Shown piece by piece: positions 30,220 through 40,094 of a stretch of DNA of 64,000 nt. The notes below the pieces were generated by a model. That model did not search any database, was not told the DNA's origin, and worked only from the letters and a program-made list of their open reading frames with translations. The stretch's first letter is position 1, and every line of letters starts with the position of its first letter. Source of the DNA: Stutzerimonas stutzeri (lineage in GTDB: Bacteria > Pseudomonadota > Gammaproteobacteria > Pseudomonadales > Pseudomonadaceae); assembly GCF_024448695.1 (NCBI RefSeq), contig NZ_JAMOHY010000005.1, positions 1-64,000 on the forward strand, read 5' to 3'. A program made the position numbers and the translations under genes.

Positions 30220-30242
30220 GCCTGCTCTCCCTGGCCACCACC

Positions 30243-30947
30243 ATGCCCATGCTCCGTACCCTGCTGCTGCGTCTTACCAAACTGCTGCTCTTGCTGGCCA
30301 CGCTTTCCGTGCTGCTGGTCCTTGTGCTGCGCTGGGTGCCACCGCCCTTCACCGCCCTGATGATCGAGCGCAAGCTGGAGTCCTGGCACAGCGGTGAGCA
30401 CATCGACCTGCAACGCAGCTGGCGACCCCGGACAGAACTGCCGGACGATCTGAAAATGGCCGTCATCGCCGCCGAGGACCAGAAATTTGCCGAGCACTGG
30501 GGCTTTGACATCGCCGCCATTCGCGCCGCACTGAACCATAACGAGCGGGGCGGTTCACTGCGCGGGGCCAGCACCCTGAGCCAGCAGGTGGCCAAGAATC
30601 TGTTTCTCTGGTCCGGCCGCAGCTGGGCACGCAAGGGGCTGGAGGCCTGGTTCACCGGCTGGATCGAATTGCTGTGGCCCAAGCAGCGCATTCTCGAGGT
30701 TTACCTGAACAGCGTGGAATGGGGCAACGGCATCTTCGGCGCCGAGGCGGCGGCGCAGTACCATTTCGGCGTTGCAGCGCCCTATCTTTCGGCCCGTCAG
30801 GCCAGCCAGCTGGCGGCAGTGCTGCCAAACCCGCGCGCCTGGAGCGCCGGCCAACCCAGCGCATACGTGAACAATCGCGCCGCCTGGATACGCCAGCAAA
30901 TGCGACAACTGGGTGGTAACGGTTACCTGAACGGCATGCGAGAATAA
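30243..30947 (+). CDS. mtgA: Monofunctional biosynthetic peptidoglycan transglycosylase
   Basis: 234 residues. An N-terminal membrane anchor (about 10-32) precedes a GT51 domain with EDQKFAEHWGFD, GASTLSQQVAKNLFLW and KQRILEVYLNSVEWG, the three catalytic and substrate motifs. It polymerises lipid II glycan strands without a transpeptidase domain. The 165 bp to the next gene shows no further gene. Confidence 0.97.
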   Translation: MPMLRTLLLRLTKLLLLLATLSVLLVLVLRWVPPPFTALMIERKLESWHSGEHIDLQRSWRPRTELPDDLKMAVIAAEDQKFAEHWGFDIAAIRAALNHNERGGSLRGASTLSQQVAKNLFLWSGRSWARKGLEAWFTGWIELLWPKQRILEVYLNSVEWGNGIFGAEAAAQYHFGVAAPYLSARQASQLAAVLPNPRAWSAGQPSAYVNNRAAWIRQQMRQLGGNGYLNGMRE

Positions 30948-31112
30948 CCGGCCAAAAAGCCGATCGCTCCCCCGAGCCGCCCTCGTCGATAGAAATGTCG
31001 TCTAGACTGCCACTATATCGCTATCGCTCTACGCCCACGCGAACCGCCTGACCCAGGTCACACCCGGTTCAAGATTTCGTTCTCTTCATGTAGTACTCGG
31101 TGAGTAAAAGAG

Positions 31113-33032
31113 ATGAATACCCAACTGCGGCGACTCTGCCTGGCCTATCTGACGCTGGCCACCCTCTGGGTACTGCTTGGCGAAGTCCTGCTGCATTCGT
31201 TTGACCGGGCTTCGCAGCCCATTTCCATGTTGCAGGTCGGCAAGGGGATGGCCTTCGTCATCTTCAGCACCCTGCTGATGTACGCCCTCGGACGTCACTA
31301 CCTCGTGCGCCTGGACCGGCATCAGCAAGAACAGAGGGTCATTCGCAGCAGCCTGCGTCAGGCCGAGGCGGTCTTTGCCAGCACCCAGGAAGGTGTATTG
31401 ATCAGTGACGCCCAGCAACACATCCTGTACGTAAACCCTGCTTTCAGCCGCATTACCGGCTACAACCTGGAAGAGGTTGTGGGACAGACGCCCAAGCTGT
31501 TTGCCTCGGGCCAGCACGACGCCAGTTTTTACGGCCAGATGTGGCAGGACCTGCAAGACAAGGGTATGTGGAGCGGCGAAATCTGGAACCGCCGCAAAAG
31601 CGGGGAGGTGTACTCACAATGGCAGAACCTGCGGACCATTTGCGACGAACACAACAAGGTCACTCACTACGTGGCGGTTTTTTCGGACTTGTCCGCCCTC
31701 AAGCGCTCGCAGGAAGAGCTGGACTATCTCGCCCACTATGACCCCCTGGTCGCCCTGCCCAATCGGCTGCTGTTCAGTGAGCGTGCCAAGCACGATCTGG
31801 AACGAGCCAGAATGGACAAGCGCTGTGGTGCGCTGTTGATGATCGACCTCGATCATTTCAAGGATATCAATGAAAGCCTGGGCCACAGCCAGGGCGACAC
31901 CCTCTTGCTGGCCGTGGCCCGGCGCTTGGGCGTACACCTCGAACAAGGCATGACACTGGCCCGCCTTGGCGGCGACGAGTTTGCGCTGCTCTGCGAACAA
32001 TGCAACGCCGGTCAGGCAGCTGCGCTGGCGCTGCGTCTGCTCGACAGCCTTGCCCTGCCCTTTCAACTGGGCAGCAACGAGCTCTTCATCACGGCCAGCA
32101 TCGGCATCGTGCTCTATCCAGACGACATCGAAAATGTCGAACAGTTACTGCGCAATGCCGATTCGGCACTGTTCAAAGCAAAGGGCAGTGGCCGCTCAAC
32201 CTATGCCTTTTACACACAGGAGCTGACCAGTCAGGCGCAGCAGCGGGTCGAACTGTCCAGCGCGCTGCGTCAGGCCCTCGAACAGAACCAGCTACAGCTG
32301 CATTACCAGTCGATCCATAAACTGCAGAACGAGCGCATCATTGGCTTCGAGGCGCTGGTGCGCTGGCGTCACCCGGAGCAAGGGCTGATTTCGCCAGCCA
32401 GGTTCATTCCCATCGCCGAGGAAAACGGCCTGATCACCGCCATTGACCGCTGGGTACTTGCCCGCGCCTGCCGGCAGATGCGTCGCTGGCTGGACAGCGG
32501 CCTGTCGCTCGACTTCATTGCAGTGAACATTTCCAGCCGAATGTTCAGCCAGGGCGAGCTGGACATTCTCGTTACCGACGCCCTTGCCGAGAGCGGCCTG
32601 GAGGCAGGTCGCCTGGAGCTGGAAGTCACCGAAAGCGCCATCATGCAGGACCCTGATGCAGCCATAGAGCAGCTCAGCCGCCTGCGCGCACTGGGCGTGC
32701 GTCTGGCCATCGATGACTTCGGTACGGGCCACTCCTCGCTGCTGCGACTCAAGCGCATGAATGTCCACAAGCTGAAGATTGACCAAGGCTTCGTCAAAGG
32801 CCTGCCCGGCAGCCGGGAAGATGCCGCAATCACCCGCTCGGTCATTGCCCTGGCGCACAACCTTGACCTGCAAGTCGTCGCAGAAGGCATCGAAACCGCA
32901 GAGCAGGCCGACTTTCTGCGGACCCATGGCTGCGACTATGGGCAAGGCTTTGGCTTTTCACGTCCGCAGGAGGCTGCGAAAATCGACTGGCAAGCAACCC
33001 TGAGCCGCGAAACCCACTCCAACGGTGCATAA
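31113..33032 (+). CDS. Membrane PAS-GGDEF-EAL protein (c-di-GMP turnover)
   Basis: 639 residues: two N-terminal membrane helices (about 8-28 and 43-62), a PAS domain (about 85-205), a GGDEF domain with GGDEF intact at 286-290, and an EAL domain with EAL at 413-415, DDFGTGHSSL, KIDQGFV and QVVAEGIET. Both active sites look complete by motif, so either cyclase or phosphodiesterase activity is possible; the PAS domain suggests sensory control. It is followed 75 bp later by a hybrid kinase on the same strand, so the two may be co-expressed. Confidence 0.92.
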   Translation: MNTQLRRLCLAYLTLATLWVLLGEVLLHSFDRASQPISMLQVGKGMAFVIFSTLLMYALGRHYLVRLDRHQQEQRVIRSSLRQAEAVFASTQEGVLISDAQQHILYVNPAFSRITGYNLEEVVGQTPKLFASGQHDASFYGQMWQDLQDKGMWSGEIWNRRKSGEVYSQWQNLRTICDEHNKVTHYVAVFSDLSALKRSQEELDYLAHYDPLVALPNRLLFSERAKHDLERARMDKRCGALLMIDLDHFKDINESLGHSQGDTLLLAVARRLGVHLEQGMTLARLGGDEFALLCEQCNAGQAAALALRLLDSLALPFQLGSNELFITASIGIVLYPDDIENVEQLLRNADSALFKAKGSGRSTYAFYTQELTSQAQQRVELSSALRQALEQNQLQLHYQSIHKLQNERIIGFEALVRWRHPEQGLISPARFIPIAEENGLITAIDRWVLARACRQMRRWLDSGLSLDFIAVNISSRMFSQGELDILVTDALAESGLEAGRLELEVTESAIMQDPDAAIEQLSRLRALGVRLAIDDFGTGHSSLLRLKRMNVHKLKIDQGFVKGLPGSREDAAITRSVIALAHNLDLQVVAEGIETAEQADFLRTHGCDYGQGFGFSRPQEAAKIDWQATLSRETHSNGA

Positions 33033-33107
33033 TGCCGACATGCACGCAGGCTTGAAGCGTCCTGTGCCTTTCCTACCTTCGCCCCACGAGCGCATGGCAG
33101 CGATAGC

Positions 33108-35672
33108 ATGAGCGAAACTGCAACCCTCTACAGCGCCCCCTCAAACCGGGTGCGACAATTCTTGAACTGGCGCAACAGCGTTGCCTGGCTTGTCCTGATA
33201 TTCACGCTGCTGGTGCAGCTGGTGATCCTGCAGCACCTGCGCAACAACGAAACGCGCGCAGCCAATGCCCAGTTCGAGTTTTTGGTGGAAAAGACCGCCG
33301 AAGCCATCAACAAGCGGCTGATCGACCACGAACAGATCCTCTATGGCGCCGCCGGACTGTTCGACACCAGCGGTGACGTTTCACGCGAGCAGTGGCGGCT
33401 TTACAACGAGCGCCTGCAACTGGCCGAGCGCTATCCAGGTATTCAGGGCGTCGGTTTCGCCCAGGCGGTCCTGCCGCACCAGCGCCAAGCTCACATCCAG
33501 ACAGTGCGTGAAGAGGGTTTTACCGACTACGACATCTACCCTTCCGGGGATCGTCCGCTCTACATCCCAATCCTCTATCTCGAACCCTTCGAAGACCGCA
33601 ATCTCGCCGCATTCGGTTATGACATGTATTCCGAGCCTGTGCGCCAGCAGGCCATGTCGACGGCTGCCGAAACCGGGCAGGCGCGCCTTACCGGCAAGAC
33701 CAGGCTACGCCAGGAAACCCATGGCGAGGTGCAGGCCGGGGTATTGATGTATGTGCCGGTATACCGGCAGGGTGAGCCTATCGACTCAGCGGAGCAGCGC
33801 ATGCAGGCACTGCGCGGCTTCGTCTACAGCCCCTACCGGGTAGGCGACCTGATGCGCGGAATTCTCGGCGCGACCGATCCCACGCTCAGCCTGCGCATCT
33901 ATGCCGGCCCGCATGAGCACAGCGACCAGCTCATCTTTGCCAGCCGCGAACAGCCACACGAACGCCGTCCGCACTACAGCAGAACACTGCACCTTGAACT
34001 GTATGGGCAAACCTGGACCCTGCACCTGGAAAGCCTGCCGGAGTTCGACGCCTACTTTCACAACAATGACAGCCTGGTGATCGGCCTCGGGTTCGGCCTG
34101 AGCATGCTGCTGTTCTTCCTGACCTCCTCATTGTCGCTGCGCCGCAGCCGCGCCGAGGCACTGGCGCAGCAGATGACCGAACACATCCGCGAGAACAAGC
34201 GCGCCCTGCAACTCAGCGAAGAGCGCCTGAGCCTGGCGTTCAAAGGCAGTAATGACGGGTTCTGGGACCTCAATCTGGAAGCCGATACCCTCTACGCCTC
34301 CCCACGCGCCTGGCACATGCTGGGCTATCGTCCCGGCGAGCTGCCCTCGGACCTGAAGCTCTGGGAGCGCGTGCTGGTAGCCGACGACCTGCCGCGTGCC
34401 AAGGCGCAACTGGCTCAAACCATGCTGTCAGCAGTTGACCACTTCACCACCGAAATGCGCTTTCAGCACAAGAGCGGCAAGATCGTTCCCATGCTGGTAC
34501 GCGGCTATATCCAGCGTGACCGCAACGGCCAGGCACTGCGCATCAGCGGCACCAGCATGGACCTGACCGAGCACAAGCGCGTCGAACAGATGAAGGATGA
34601 ATTCGTCTCTACCGTGAGCCACGAACTGCGTACTCCGCTGACATCCATCAGTGGCGCGCTGGGACTGGTGATTGGCGGTGCACTGGGAACGATTCCTGCC
34701 AGCCAGCAGCAGATGCTGGAGATCGCACATCGCAACAGTATGCGCCTGGGTTATCTGATCAACGATCTGCTCGACATGGAAAAGATTGCAGCCGGCAAGA
34801 TGTCCTTCGACATGCGCGAGCACTCGCTTGGCCGTCTGCTTGAGGAAGCCCGGTTCAGCAACCAGGCCTTCGCCACTCACCTTGGGGTGAACTGCGTCCT
34901 GCGCAAACCACCCGAAGTACATGTCTGGGTCGATGGAATGCGACTGCAGCAAGTGCTCAGCAACTTCATTTCAAATGCCATCAAGTACACGCCCGAAGGC
35001 GGAGAGGTGACGCTGCACTGCAACCTTGCCGATGACACCTGTGTGCGTATCAATGTCACCGACCAGGGGCCGGGCATCCCGCAGGGCTTCAAGTCACGTG
35101 TCTTCGAGAAATTCGCCCAGGCAGATGCCTCGGACAGCCGACAGAAGGGTGGCAGCGGCCTGGGGCTGGCGATATCCAAAGAGTTTATCGAGCGCATGGG
35201 CGGCAGGGTCGGCTTCGACAGCAGCGAAGGCCAGGGAACGACCTTCTGGTGCGAGCTGCCGCTGGCCGAGCCTTCTTCGTCTGCAACATCGGCGGATCAG
35301 TCGATGCTGCGCCTGCTGGTAGTCGAGGATGAACCCGACACGGGCCGCCTGCTGCTGCTTATGCTGCGTGACGCCGGCTATGCCGTTGACCGCGTGCAAA
35401 GCCTGCATGCGGCCCGTGAAAAGCTCGCCAGCACGCGGTACGAAGCCATGACCCTCGACATGCACCTGCCGGACGGCAGTGGCCTAGAGTTGATTGAGGA
35501 GGTGCGCAAAAATGCCGGGACAAGGAATATGCCGATCATTGTGATATCCGCCGTCAGCCAGTTCGAGCGTCATGACCAGGATGCCGGCATCACCTGGCTG
35601 CACAAGCCCATCAGCGCTGCGCAACTGCTGATTGCCCTCACCGACGCTCTGGCTGGCCCCAGGCATCACTGA
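33108..35672 (+). CDS. CHASE-PAS hybrid sensor histidine kinase with receiver
   Basis: 854 residues. Membrane helix at about 25-45, periplasmic CHASE domain (about 50-310, with FDTSGDVSREQW and YPGIQGVGFAQ), second helix (about 322-342), PAS (about 365-490), HisKA with H505 in VSTVSHELRTPLTS, HATPase with NAIKYTPEGGEV, DQGPGIP and GGSGLGLAIS, and a C-terminal receiver with phospho-acceptor D784 (LDMHLPDGSG) and lysine in LHKPI. No output domain, so the phosphate must pass to another protein. It follows the GGDEF-EAL gene. The ligand is unknown. Confidence 0.93.
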   Translation: MSETATLYSAPSNRVRQFLNWRNSVAWLVLIFTLLVQLVILQHLRNNETRAANAQFEFLVEKTAEAINKRLIDHEQILYGAAGLFDTSGDVSREQWRLYNERLQLAERYPGIQGVGFAQAVLPHQRQAHIQTVREEGFTDYDIYPSGDRPLYIPILYLEPFEDRNLAAFGYDMYSEPVRQQAMSTAAETGQARLTGKTRLRQETHGEVQAGVLMYVPVYRQGEPIDSAEQRMQALRGFVYSPYRVGDLMRGILGATDPTLSLRIYAGPHEHSDQLIFASREQPHERRPHYSRTLHLELYGQTWTLHLESLPEFDAYFHNNDSLVIGLGFGLSMLLFFLTSSLSLRRSRAEALAQQMTEHIRENKRALQLSEERLSLAFKGSNDGFWDLNLEADTLYASPRAWHMLGYRPGELPSDLKLWERVLVADDLPRAKAQLAQTMLSAVDHFTTEMRFQHKSGKIVPMLVRGYIQRDRNGQALRISGTSMDLTEHKRVEQMKDEFVSTVSHELRTPLTSISGALGLVIGGALGTIPASQQQMLEIAHRNSMRLGYLINDLLDMEKIAAGKMSFDMREHSLGRLLEEARFSNQAFATHLGVNCVLRKPPEVHVWVDGMRLQQVLSNFISNAIKYTPEGGEVTLHCNLADDTCVRINVTDQGPGIPQGFKSRVFEKFAQADASDSRQKGGSGLGLAISKEFIERMGGRVGFDSSEGQGTTFWCELPLAEPSSSATSADQSMLRLLVVEDEPDTGRLLLLMLRDAGYAVDRVQSLHAAREKLASTRYEAMTLDMHLPDGSGLELIEEVRKNAGTRNMPIIVISAVSQFERHDQDAGITWLHKPISAAQLLIALTDALAGPRHH

Positions 35673-35711
35673 GCAGCGGCAAGCCTGTAGTTGGATTAAT
35701 TCAAGCGCTTT

Positions 35712-35789
35712 TGTGGGAGGGGGCTTGCCCGCGAGCTTTTAGCCGAGAGACGCAAAGCCAATACTTGCGGCCAAGGCCCCTCCTATACA
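35712..35789. repeat. Pseudomonas REP pair (REPIN-like inverted repeat)
   Basis: TGTGGGAGGGGGCTTGCCCG at 35712 and following bases match the common Pseudomonas REP sequence. An inverted, partly diverged copy (GCGGCCAAGGCCCCTCCTAT at 35767 onward) lies 32 bp away, so the two can fold as one long hairpin. It lies in the convergent gap between the hybrid kinase and rpoH, a typical location. Confidence 0.75.
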
Positions 35790-35856
35790 GGGGGCTTTGA
35801 CCCATAACTGGACATAGCCAATTTATTCGGCCCTACGCCCAAGTTTCTACAGGCAC

Positions 35857-35896
35857 AAAAAAGGCGCTACCGGATAATCCCCGGCAGCGCCTTTTT
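35857..35896. terminator. Bidirectional Rho-independent terminator between hybrid kinase and rpoH
   Basis: GGCGCT-A-CCGG pairs with CCGG-C-AGCGCC around a short loop, flanked by a run of A on the left and TTTTT on the right, so it can terminate both convergent transcripts. It is 13 bp after the rpoH stop codon. Confidence 0.88.
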
Positions 35897-35909
35897 CACA
35901 TCGACGATA

Positions 35910-36764
35910 TCAAGCCTGGATAGAACCCTTGAGCTTGTTCATCGCGTTCTTTTCCAGCTGCCGAATACGCTCGGCAGAAACGTTGTACTTGGCAGCCAGG
36001 TCATGCAGAGTGGCTTTTTCGTCACTCAGCCAGCGCTGCTGAAGAATATCGCGACTGCGCTCATCCAGCTTTTCCAGTGCAGCGTGCAGGCTGGAATTGG
36101 AGCTGTCGCTCCAGTCTGCATCCTCAAGCTGGCGCGCCGGATCGTAGCGATGATCCTCAAGATAATGCGCCGGCGATTGATAGGCGCTGTCATCATCGGC
36201 ATCCGCCGAGGGGTCGAAGGCCATGTCGTGACCGGTCAGCCGGCTTTCCATCTCGCGCACTTCCCGCGCTTCGACGCCGAGGCTGTCGGCCACACGCTCG
36301 ACTTCCTCGTCGTTCAGCCAGGCCAGACGCTTTTTCTGGCTGCGCAGGTTGAAGAACAGCTTGCGTTGCGCCTTGGTGGTGGCGACCTTGACGATGCGCC
36401 AGTTGCGCAGGACGAATTCGTGAATCTCGGCCTTGATCCAGTGCACCGCGAAGGACACCAGGCGTACGCCCATTTCCGGATTGAAGCGTTTGACCGCCTT
36501 CATCAGGCCGACGTTGCCTTCCTGGATCAGGTCGGCCTGAGCCAGGCCGTAGCCCGAATAGCTGCGAGCGATGTGCACGACGAATCGCAGGTGGGCAAGA
36601 ACCATCTGGCGAGCGGCTTCGAGATCCTGCTGATAGAACAGGCGTCCGGCCAGATCGCGTTCCTGCTCGACCGTTAGCAGCGGAATGCTGTTGACCGTCT
36701 GCACATAGGCTTCGAGATTGCCTCCCGGAACCAGCGCGTGAACAGGTTGCAGAGTAGATGTCAT
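35910..36764 (-). CDS. rpoH: RNA polymerase sigma-32 factor
   Basis: 284 residues. Region 2 has [22 protein letters not shown], the RpoH-specific box is [15 protein letters not shown], and region 4 has [15 protein letters not shown]. It directs the heat-shock regulon. GGAGG lies seven bases before the ATG. It is the last gene of ftsY-ftsE-ftsX-rpoH, separated from ftsX by 110 bp of AT-rich DNA in which its own heat-responsive promoters are expected. Confidence 0.98.
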   Translation of the reverse strand: MTSTLQPVHALVPGGNLEAYVQTVNSIPLLTVEQERDLAGRLFYQQDLEAARQMVLAHLRFVVHIARSYSGYGLAQADLIQEGNVGLMKAVKRFNPEMGVRLVSFAVHWIKAEIHEFVLRNWRIVKVATTKAQRKLFFNLRSQKKRLAWLNDEEVERVADSLGVEAREVREMESRLTGHDMAFDPSADADDDSAYQSPAHYLEDHRYDPARQLEDADWSDSSNSSLHAALEKLDERSRDILQQRWLSDEKATLHDLAAKYNVSAERIRQLEKNAMNKLKGSIQA

Positions 36765-36874
36765 GCAGTTCCTCCGATAGTGAAGCTGCAGCAGTTTAAC
36801 ATTGCCCGATAAGACTGCAAGCCTGCGGAAAAGTTCCCTTAAAGACTAAAAACTCTTTTAATAACAAACCGTTA

Positions 36875-37897
36875 TCAGCGTGGCGCCAGCTCTCGCAGGT
36901 GCCGCGCCACCGCCAACCAGGCGCCGATATAACCCAGCAGCAAGGCGCCGAGTACCAGTGACAGCGCATCCTCGGTTGGCACGCCGGCCAGCCCGAAATC
37001 ACTGCCGTAGAGCCCAGCCAGATCCATCACCGCCTCATTCAGCCAGCCAAGACCGTAGGCCAGCAGCAGCCAGGCGATCAGGCCCGCACCGAGACCATAG
37101 AGCGCGCCCATATAAAGGAATGGGCGACGCACGTAGCCGTCGGTACCGCCAACCAGCTTGACCACCTCAATCTCGGTGCGGCGATTCTCGATGTGCAAAC
37201 GGATGGTGTTGCCGATCACCAGCAGCAGGGTCGCGATCAACAGCAGCGTCAGGCCGAAGACAAAGCGGTCGCCCAGCTTGAGAATCGCGGCGAGACGCTC
37301 GACCCAGAGCAGATCCAACTGGGCCTGTTCGACGCCTGGGAGCGCTGCCAGCTGCTGGCGCAGCGCTTCGAGTTTTGCCTTGTCAATTTCATGGGGTGTA
37401 ACCACCACGACACCGGGCAGCGGGTTTTCCGGCAGTTCACGCAGCGCCTCGCCCAGACCCGACAGCAGCTGGAATTCCTCCAGCGCCTGCTCGCGGCTGA
37501 TCCATTCGGCATCGGACACATCCGGCATCGCCAGGATCTGTTCGCGCAGCGCCTGGCCGGCGTTGGCGTCGGTTTCCAGCTGCATGTAGAGCGAAATCTG
37601 CGCCGCACGCTGCCAGGAGCCGCCGAGACGCTCGACGTTATCCAGCAGCAGTGCCAGGCCCATGGGCAGGCTCAGCGCAACAGCCATCACCAGGCAAGTA
37701 AAAAAGCTGCCGATCGGCTGCTTGAATAAACGACTGACGCTGTCGACCATGCTCGCGCGATGACTTTCCATCCAGGCATGGAACAGGGTCTTGAAATCCG
37801 GCTCGTCGAGACTGCCCTGCGGCCCTTTATTCACCGTTCCGCCCACGCGCTCGGCGGTACCGGGGTTCGATTTTGAGCTTGGTTTGCGATCGCTCAT
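36875..37897 (-). CDS. ftsX: FtsX cell-division ABC-like permease
   Basis: 340 residues. A cytoplasmic N-terminus is followed by a membrane helix (about 65-87), a periplasmic loop (about 90-220) and three further helices ending at LGALLLGYIGAWLAVARHL. With FtsE it couples the divisome to murein hydrolase activation. The start overlaps the ftsE stop by four bases. Confidence 0.96.
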   Translation of the reverse strand: MSDRKPSSKSNPGTAERVGGTVNKGPQGSLDEPDFKTLFHAWMESHRASMVDSVSRLFKQPIGSFFTCLVMAVALSLPMGLALLLDNVERLGGSWQRAAQISLYMQLETDANAGQALREQILAMPDVSDAEWISREQALEEFQLLSGLGEALRELPENPLPGVVVVTPHEIDKAKLEALRQQLAALPGVEQAQLDLLWVERLAAILKLGDRFVFGLTLLLIATLLLVIGNTIRLHIENRRTEIEVVKLVGGTDGYVRRPFLYMGALYGLGAGLIAWLLLAYGLGWLNEAVMDLAGLYGSDFGLAGVPTEDALSLVLGALLLGYIGAWLAVARHLRELAPR

Positions 37898-38565
37898 CGA
37901 GCAGCCTCCCCGTCACCGATCAGGCGGCCACGCTGCAAAGTGAGCATTCGATGGCGCATGCGGGCGATCAACGCCAGGTCGTGACTGGCGATCAGCACCG
38001 TGGTACCGAGGCGGTTGATATCTTCGAACACGCCCATGATTTCTGCCGCCAGCCGCGGGTCGAGGTTGCCGGTAGGCTCATCGGCGAGCAGCAATGCAGG
38101 ACGATGCACCACGGCGCGGGCGATACCGACGCGCTGCTGCTGGCCGGTAGACAGATCCGAAGGATATTGCAGCGCCTTGTCCTTGAGGCTGACCCGTTCC
38201 AGCGCGGTCATCACCCGCTGGCCGATCTCGCGCTTGTTGAGACCGAGGATCTGCAACGGCAACGCGGCGTTGTCGAAAACGGTGCGATCGAACAACAGCT
38301 GGTGATTCTGGAACACCACGCCGATCTGCCGACGCAGGAAGGGGATCTGTGCATTGCTGATACGCGACAGGTCCTGGCCGGCCAGCAGCAGCTTGCCGGT
38401 GGTAGGCCGCTCCATTGCCAGCAGCAAGCGCAACAGGGTGCTCTTGCCTGCGCCGGAATGACCGGTGACGAAGAGGAATTCGCCACGCTGCACCTGAAAG
38501 GAAAGTTCGTGCAACCCGACGTGACCGTTGGAGTAGCGCTTGCCGACCTGTTCAAAGCGAATCAT
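37894..38565 (-). CDS. ftsE: FtsE cell-division ATP-binding protein
   Basis: 223 residues. Walker A GHSGAGKSTLLRLL, Q-loop region, signature LSTGQQQRVGIARA and Walker B ALLLADEPTGNLD are all intact. It is the ATPase partner of FtsX. Four-base overlaps join it to both ftsY and ftsX. Confidence 0.97.
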   Translation of the reverse strand: MIRFEQVGKRYSNGHVGLHELSFQVQRGEFLFVTGHSGAGKSTLLRLLLAMERPTTGKLLLAGQDLSRISNAQIPFLRRQIGVVFQNHQLLFDRTVFDNAALPLQILGLNKREIGQRVMTALERVSLKDKALQYPSDLSTGQQQRVGIARAVVHRPALLLADEPTGNLDPRLAAEIMGVFEDINRLGTTVLIASHDLALIARMRHRMLTLQRGRLIGDGEAAR

Positions 38566-39857
38566 GACGGCGGATTACCTGCGTTCGTTCCTTTCTCGGC
38601 GAACAGGGCGCTGACGAAGGCATCCGCCTCGAAGGCGCGCAGATCGTCAATGCCTTCACCGACACCGATATAGCGGATCGGTGTGCCGAACTGCTTGGCC
38701 AGGGCGAAGATCACCCCACCTTTGGCCGTACCATCGAGCTTGGTCAACACCAGCCCGGTGAGCTCGACCGCCTGATTGAACTGTTTGGTCTGGTTGATGG
38801 CGTTCTGGCCGGTGCCGGCATCGAGCACCAGCAGCACTTCATGGGGTGCGCTGTCATCGAGTTTGCCCATCACCCGGCGGACCTTCTTCAGCTCTTCCAT
38901 GAGGTTGTCCTTGGTGTGCAGGCGGCCCGCAGTGTCCGCGATCAACACATCGATCCCCCGTGCCTTGGCGGCCTGCACGGCATCGAAGATCACCGAGGCA
39001 GAGTCGGCGCCCGTGTGCTGGGCAATAACGGAGATGTTGTTGCGCTCGCCCCATATCTGCAACTGCTCCACCGCCGCCGCACGGAAGGTGTCACCGGCAG
39101 CAAGCATGACCTTCTTGCCTTCGAGCTGCAGTTTCTTGGCCAGCTTGCCGATGGTGGTGGTCTTGCCAACACCGTTGACGCCGACCACCAGAATCACGAA
39201 CGGCTGCTTGCCGGCCTCGATCCGCAGCGGCTGCTCCACCGGCTTGAGCAGGCTCGCCAGCTCTTCCTGCAGCGCCTTGTACAGCGCACCGCTGTCGGCC
39301 AGCTCCTTGCGCGATACACGCCGGGCGAGGTTCTGCATGATCGCCGTGGTGGCCTCAACGCCAACGTCCGCGGTCAGCAGACGGGTTTCCAGCTCATCCA
39401 GCAGGTCGTCGTCGATAGCCTTCTTGCCCAGAAACAGGCTGGCCATGCCTTCGCCAATACTGGCGCTGGTTTTCGACAGCCCCTGTTTGAGGCGGGCGAA
39501 GAAGCCCGGCTTGGCGGGTGCTTCTACCGCAGAGGGGGCCGATTGCGGCTGTACCGGAGCTGCCGGCACCTTCACAGGCGGGACGATCTCGGCTACCGGC
39601 TCGGATTCAAGCTGCAATGCGACTTCGGGCTCGATCTCCGTTTCAGTGATCGGCTCGGGCTGCGTGGCCTCGATCTCGGCCAACTGCTCTTCGGCTCGCT
39701 CATCGGACTGATCGGCGAACGGCTGGCTGTCTTCCAGCGGCTCGGATGGGAGCGGTTCGGCTGCGGGCGACTGCGGTTTCTTGCGCAGCCAGCCAAACAG
39801 ACCTTTCTTCTCGCCAGCCTCGGCCGGCGTCTTCTTATCGTCGTTGGAACCAAACAT
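38562..39857 (-). CDS. ftsY: FtsY signal-recognition-particle receptor
   Basis: 431 residues from ATG 39857 (MFGSNDDKKTPAEAG); the frame is open upstream but unconserved. An acidic, Glu/Pro-rich N-terminal A domain (about 25-130) precedes the N and G domains with GVNGVGKTTTIGKLA, DTAGRLHTKDNL and TKLDGTAKGG. It docks SRP-ribosome complexes at the membrane. First gene of the fts-rpoH operon, divergent from the M16 protease pair. Confidence 0.97.
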   Translation of the reverse strand: MFGSNDDKKTPAEAGEKKGLFGWLRKKPQSPAAEPLPSEPLEDSQPFADQSDERAEEQLAEIEATQPEPITETEIEPEVALQLESEPVAEIVPPVKVPAAPVQPQSAPSAVEAPAKPGFFARLKQGLSKTSASIGEGMASLFLGKKAIDDDLLDELETRLLTADVGVEATTAIMQNLARRVSRKELADSGALYKALQEELASLLKPVEQPLRIEAGKQPFVILVVGVNGVGKTTTIGKLAKKLQLEGKKVMLAAGDTFRAAAVEQLQIWGERNNISVIAQHTGADSASVIFDAVQAAKARGIDVLIADTAGRLHTKDNLMEELKKVRRVMGKLDDSAPHEVLLVLDAGTGQNAINQTKQFNQAVELTGLVLTKLDGTAKGGVIFALAKQFGTPIRYIGVGEGIDDLRAFEADAFVSALFAEKGTNAGNPPS

Positions 39858-40094
39858 GGAGAAGATTTTCTCAAGAGGGCGAAACGCCAGCAGCCACGCC
39901 ACCAGCCAGACGGTGGCTATCCTAGCACCGCACAACCGACTGCGCTAAGCGTGGCACTGCGCCTCTGCGTCATATATCGATGCAGTTCTAGCCCGACCCC
40001 GCTTTGCCCCGGCCACAATGCCCCAGTACCATGCCACGCATGTTCCCGCCGGCAGCTTCAGGCCGCGGGACTCATTTCCGAGCGAGTCTTCACT

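Noticed and set aside
38841-40094. Upstream extension of the M16 protease frame across ftsY
   Set aside because: Antisense to ftsY with no conserved content; the signal peptide begins at 40095.
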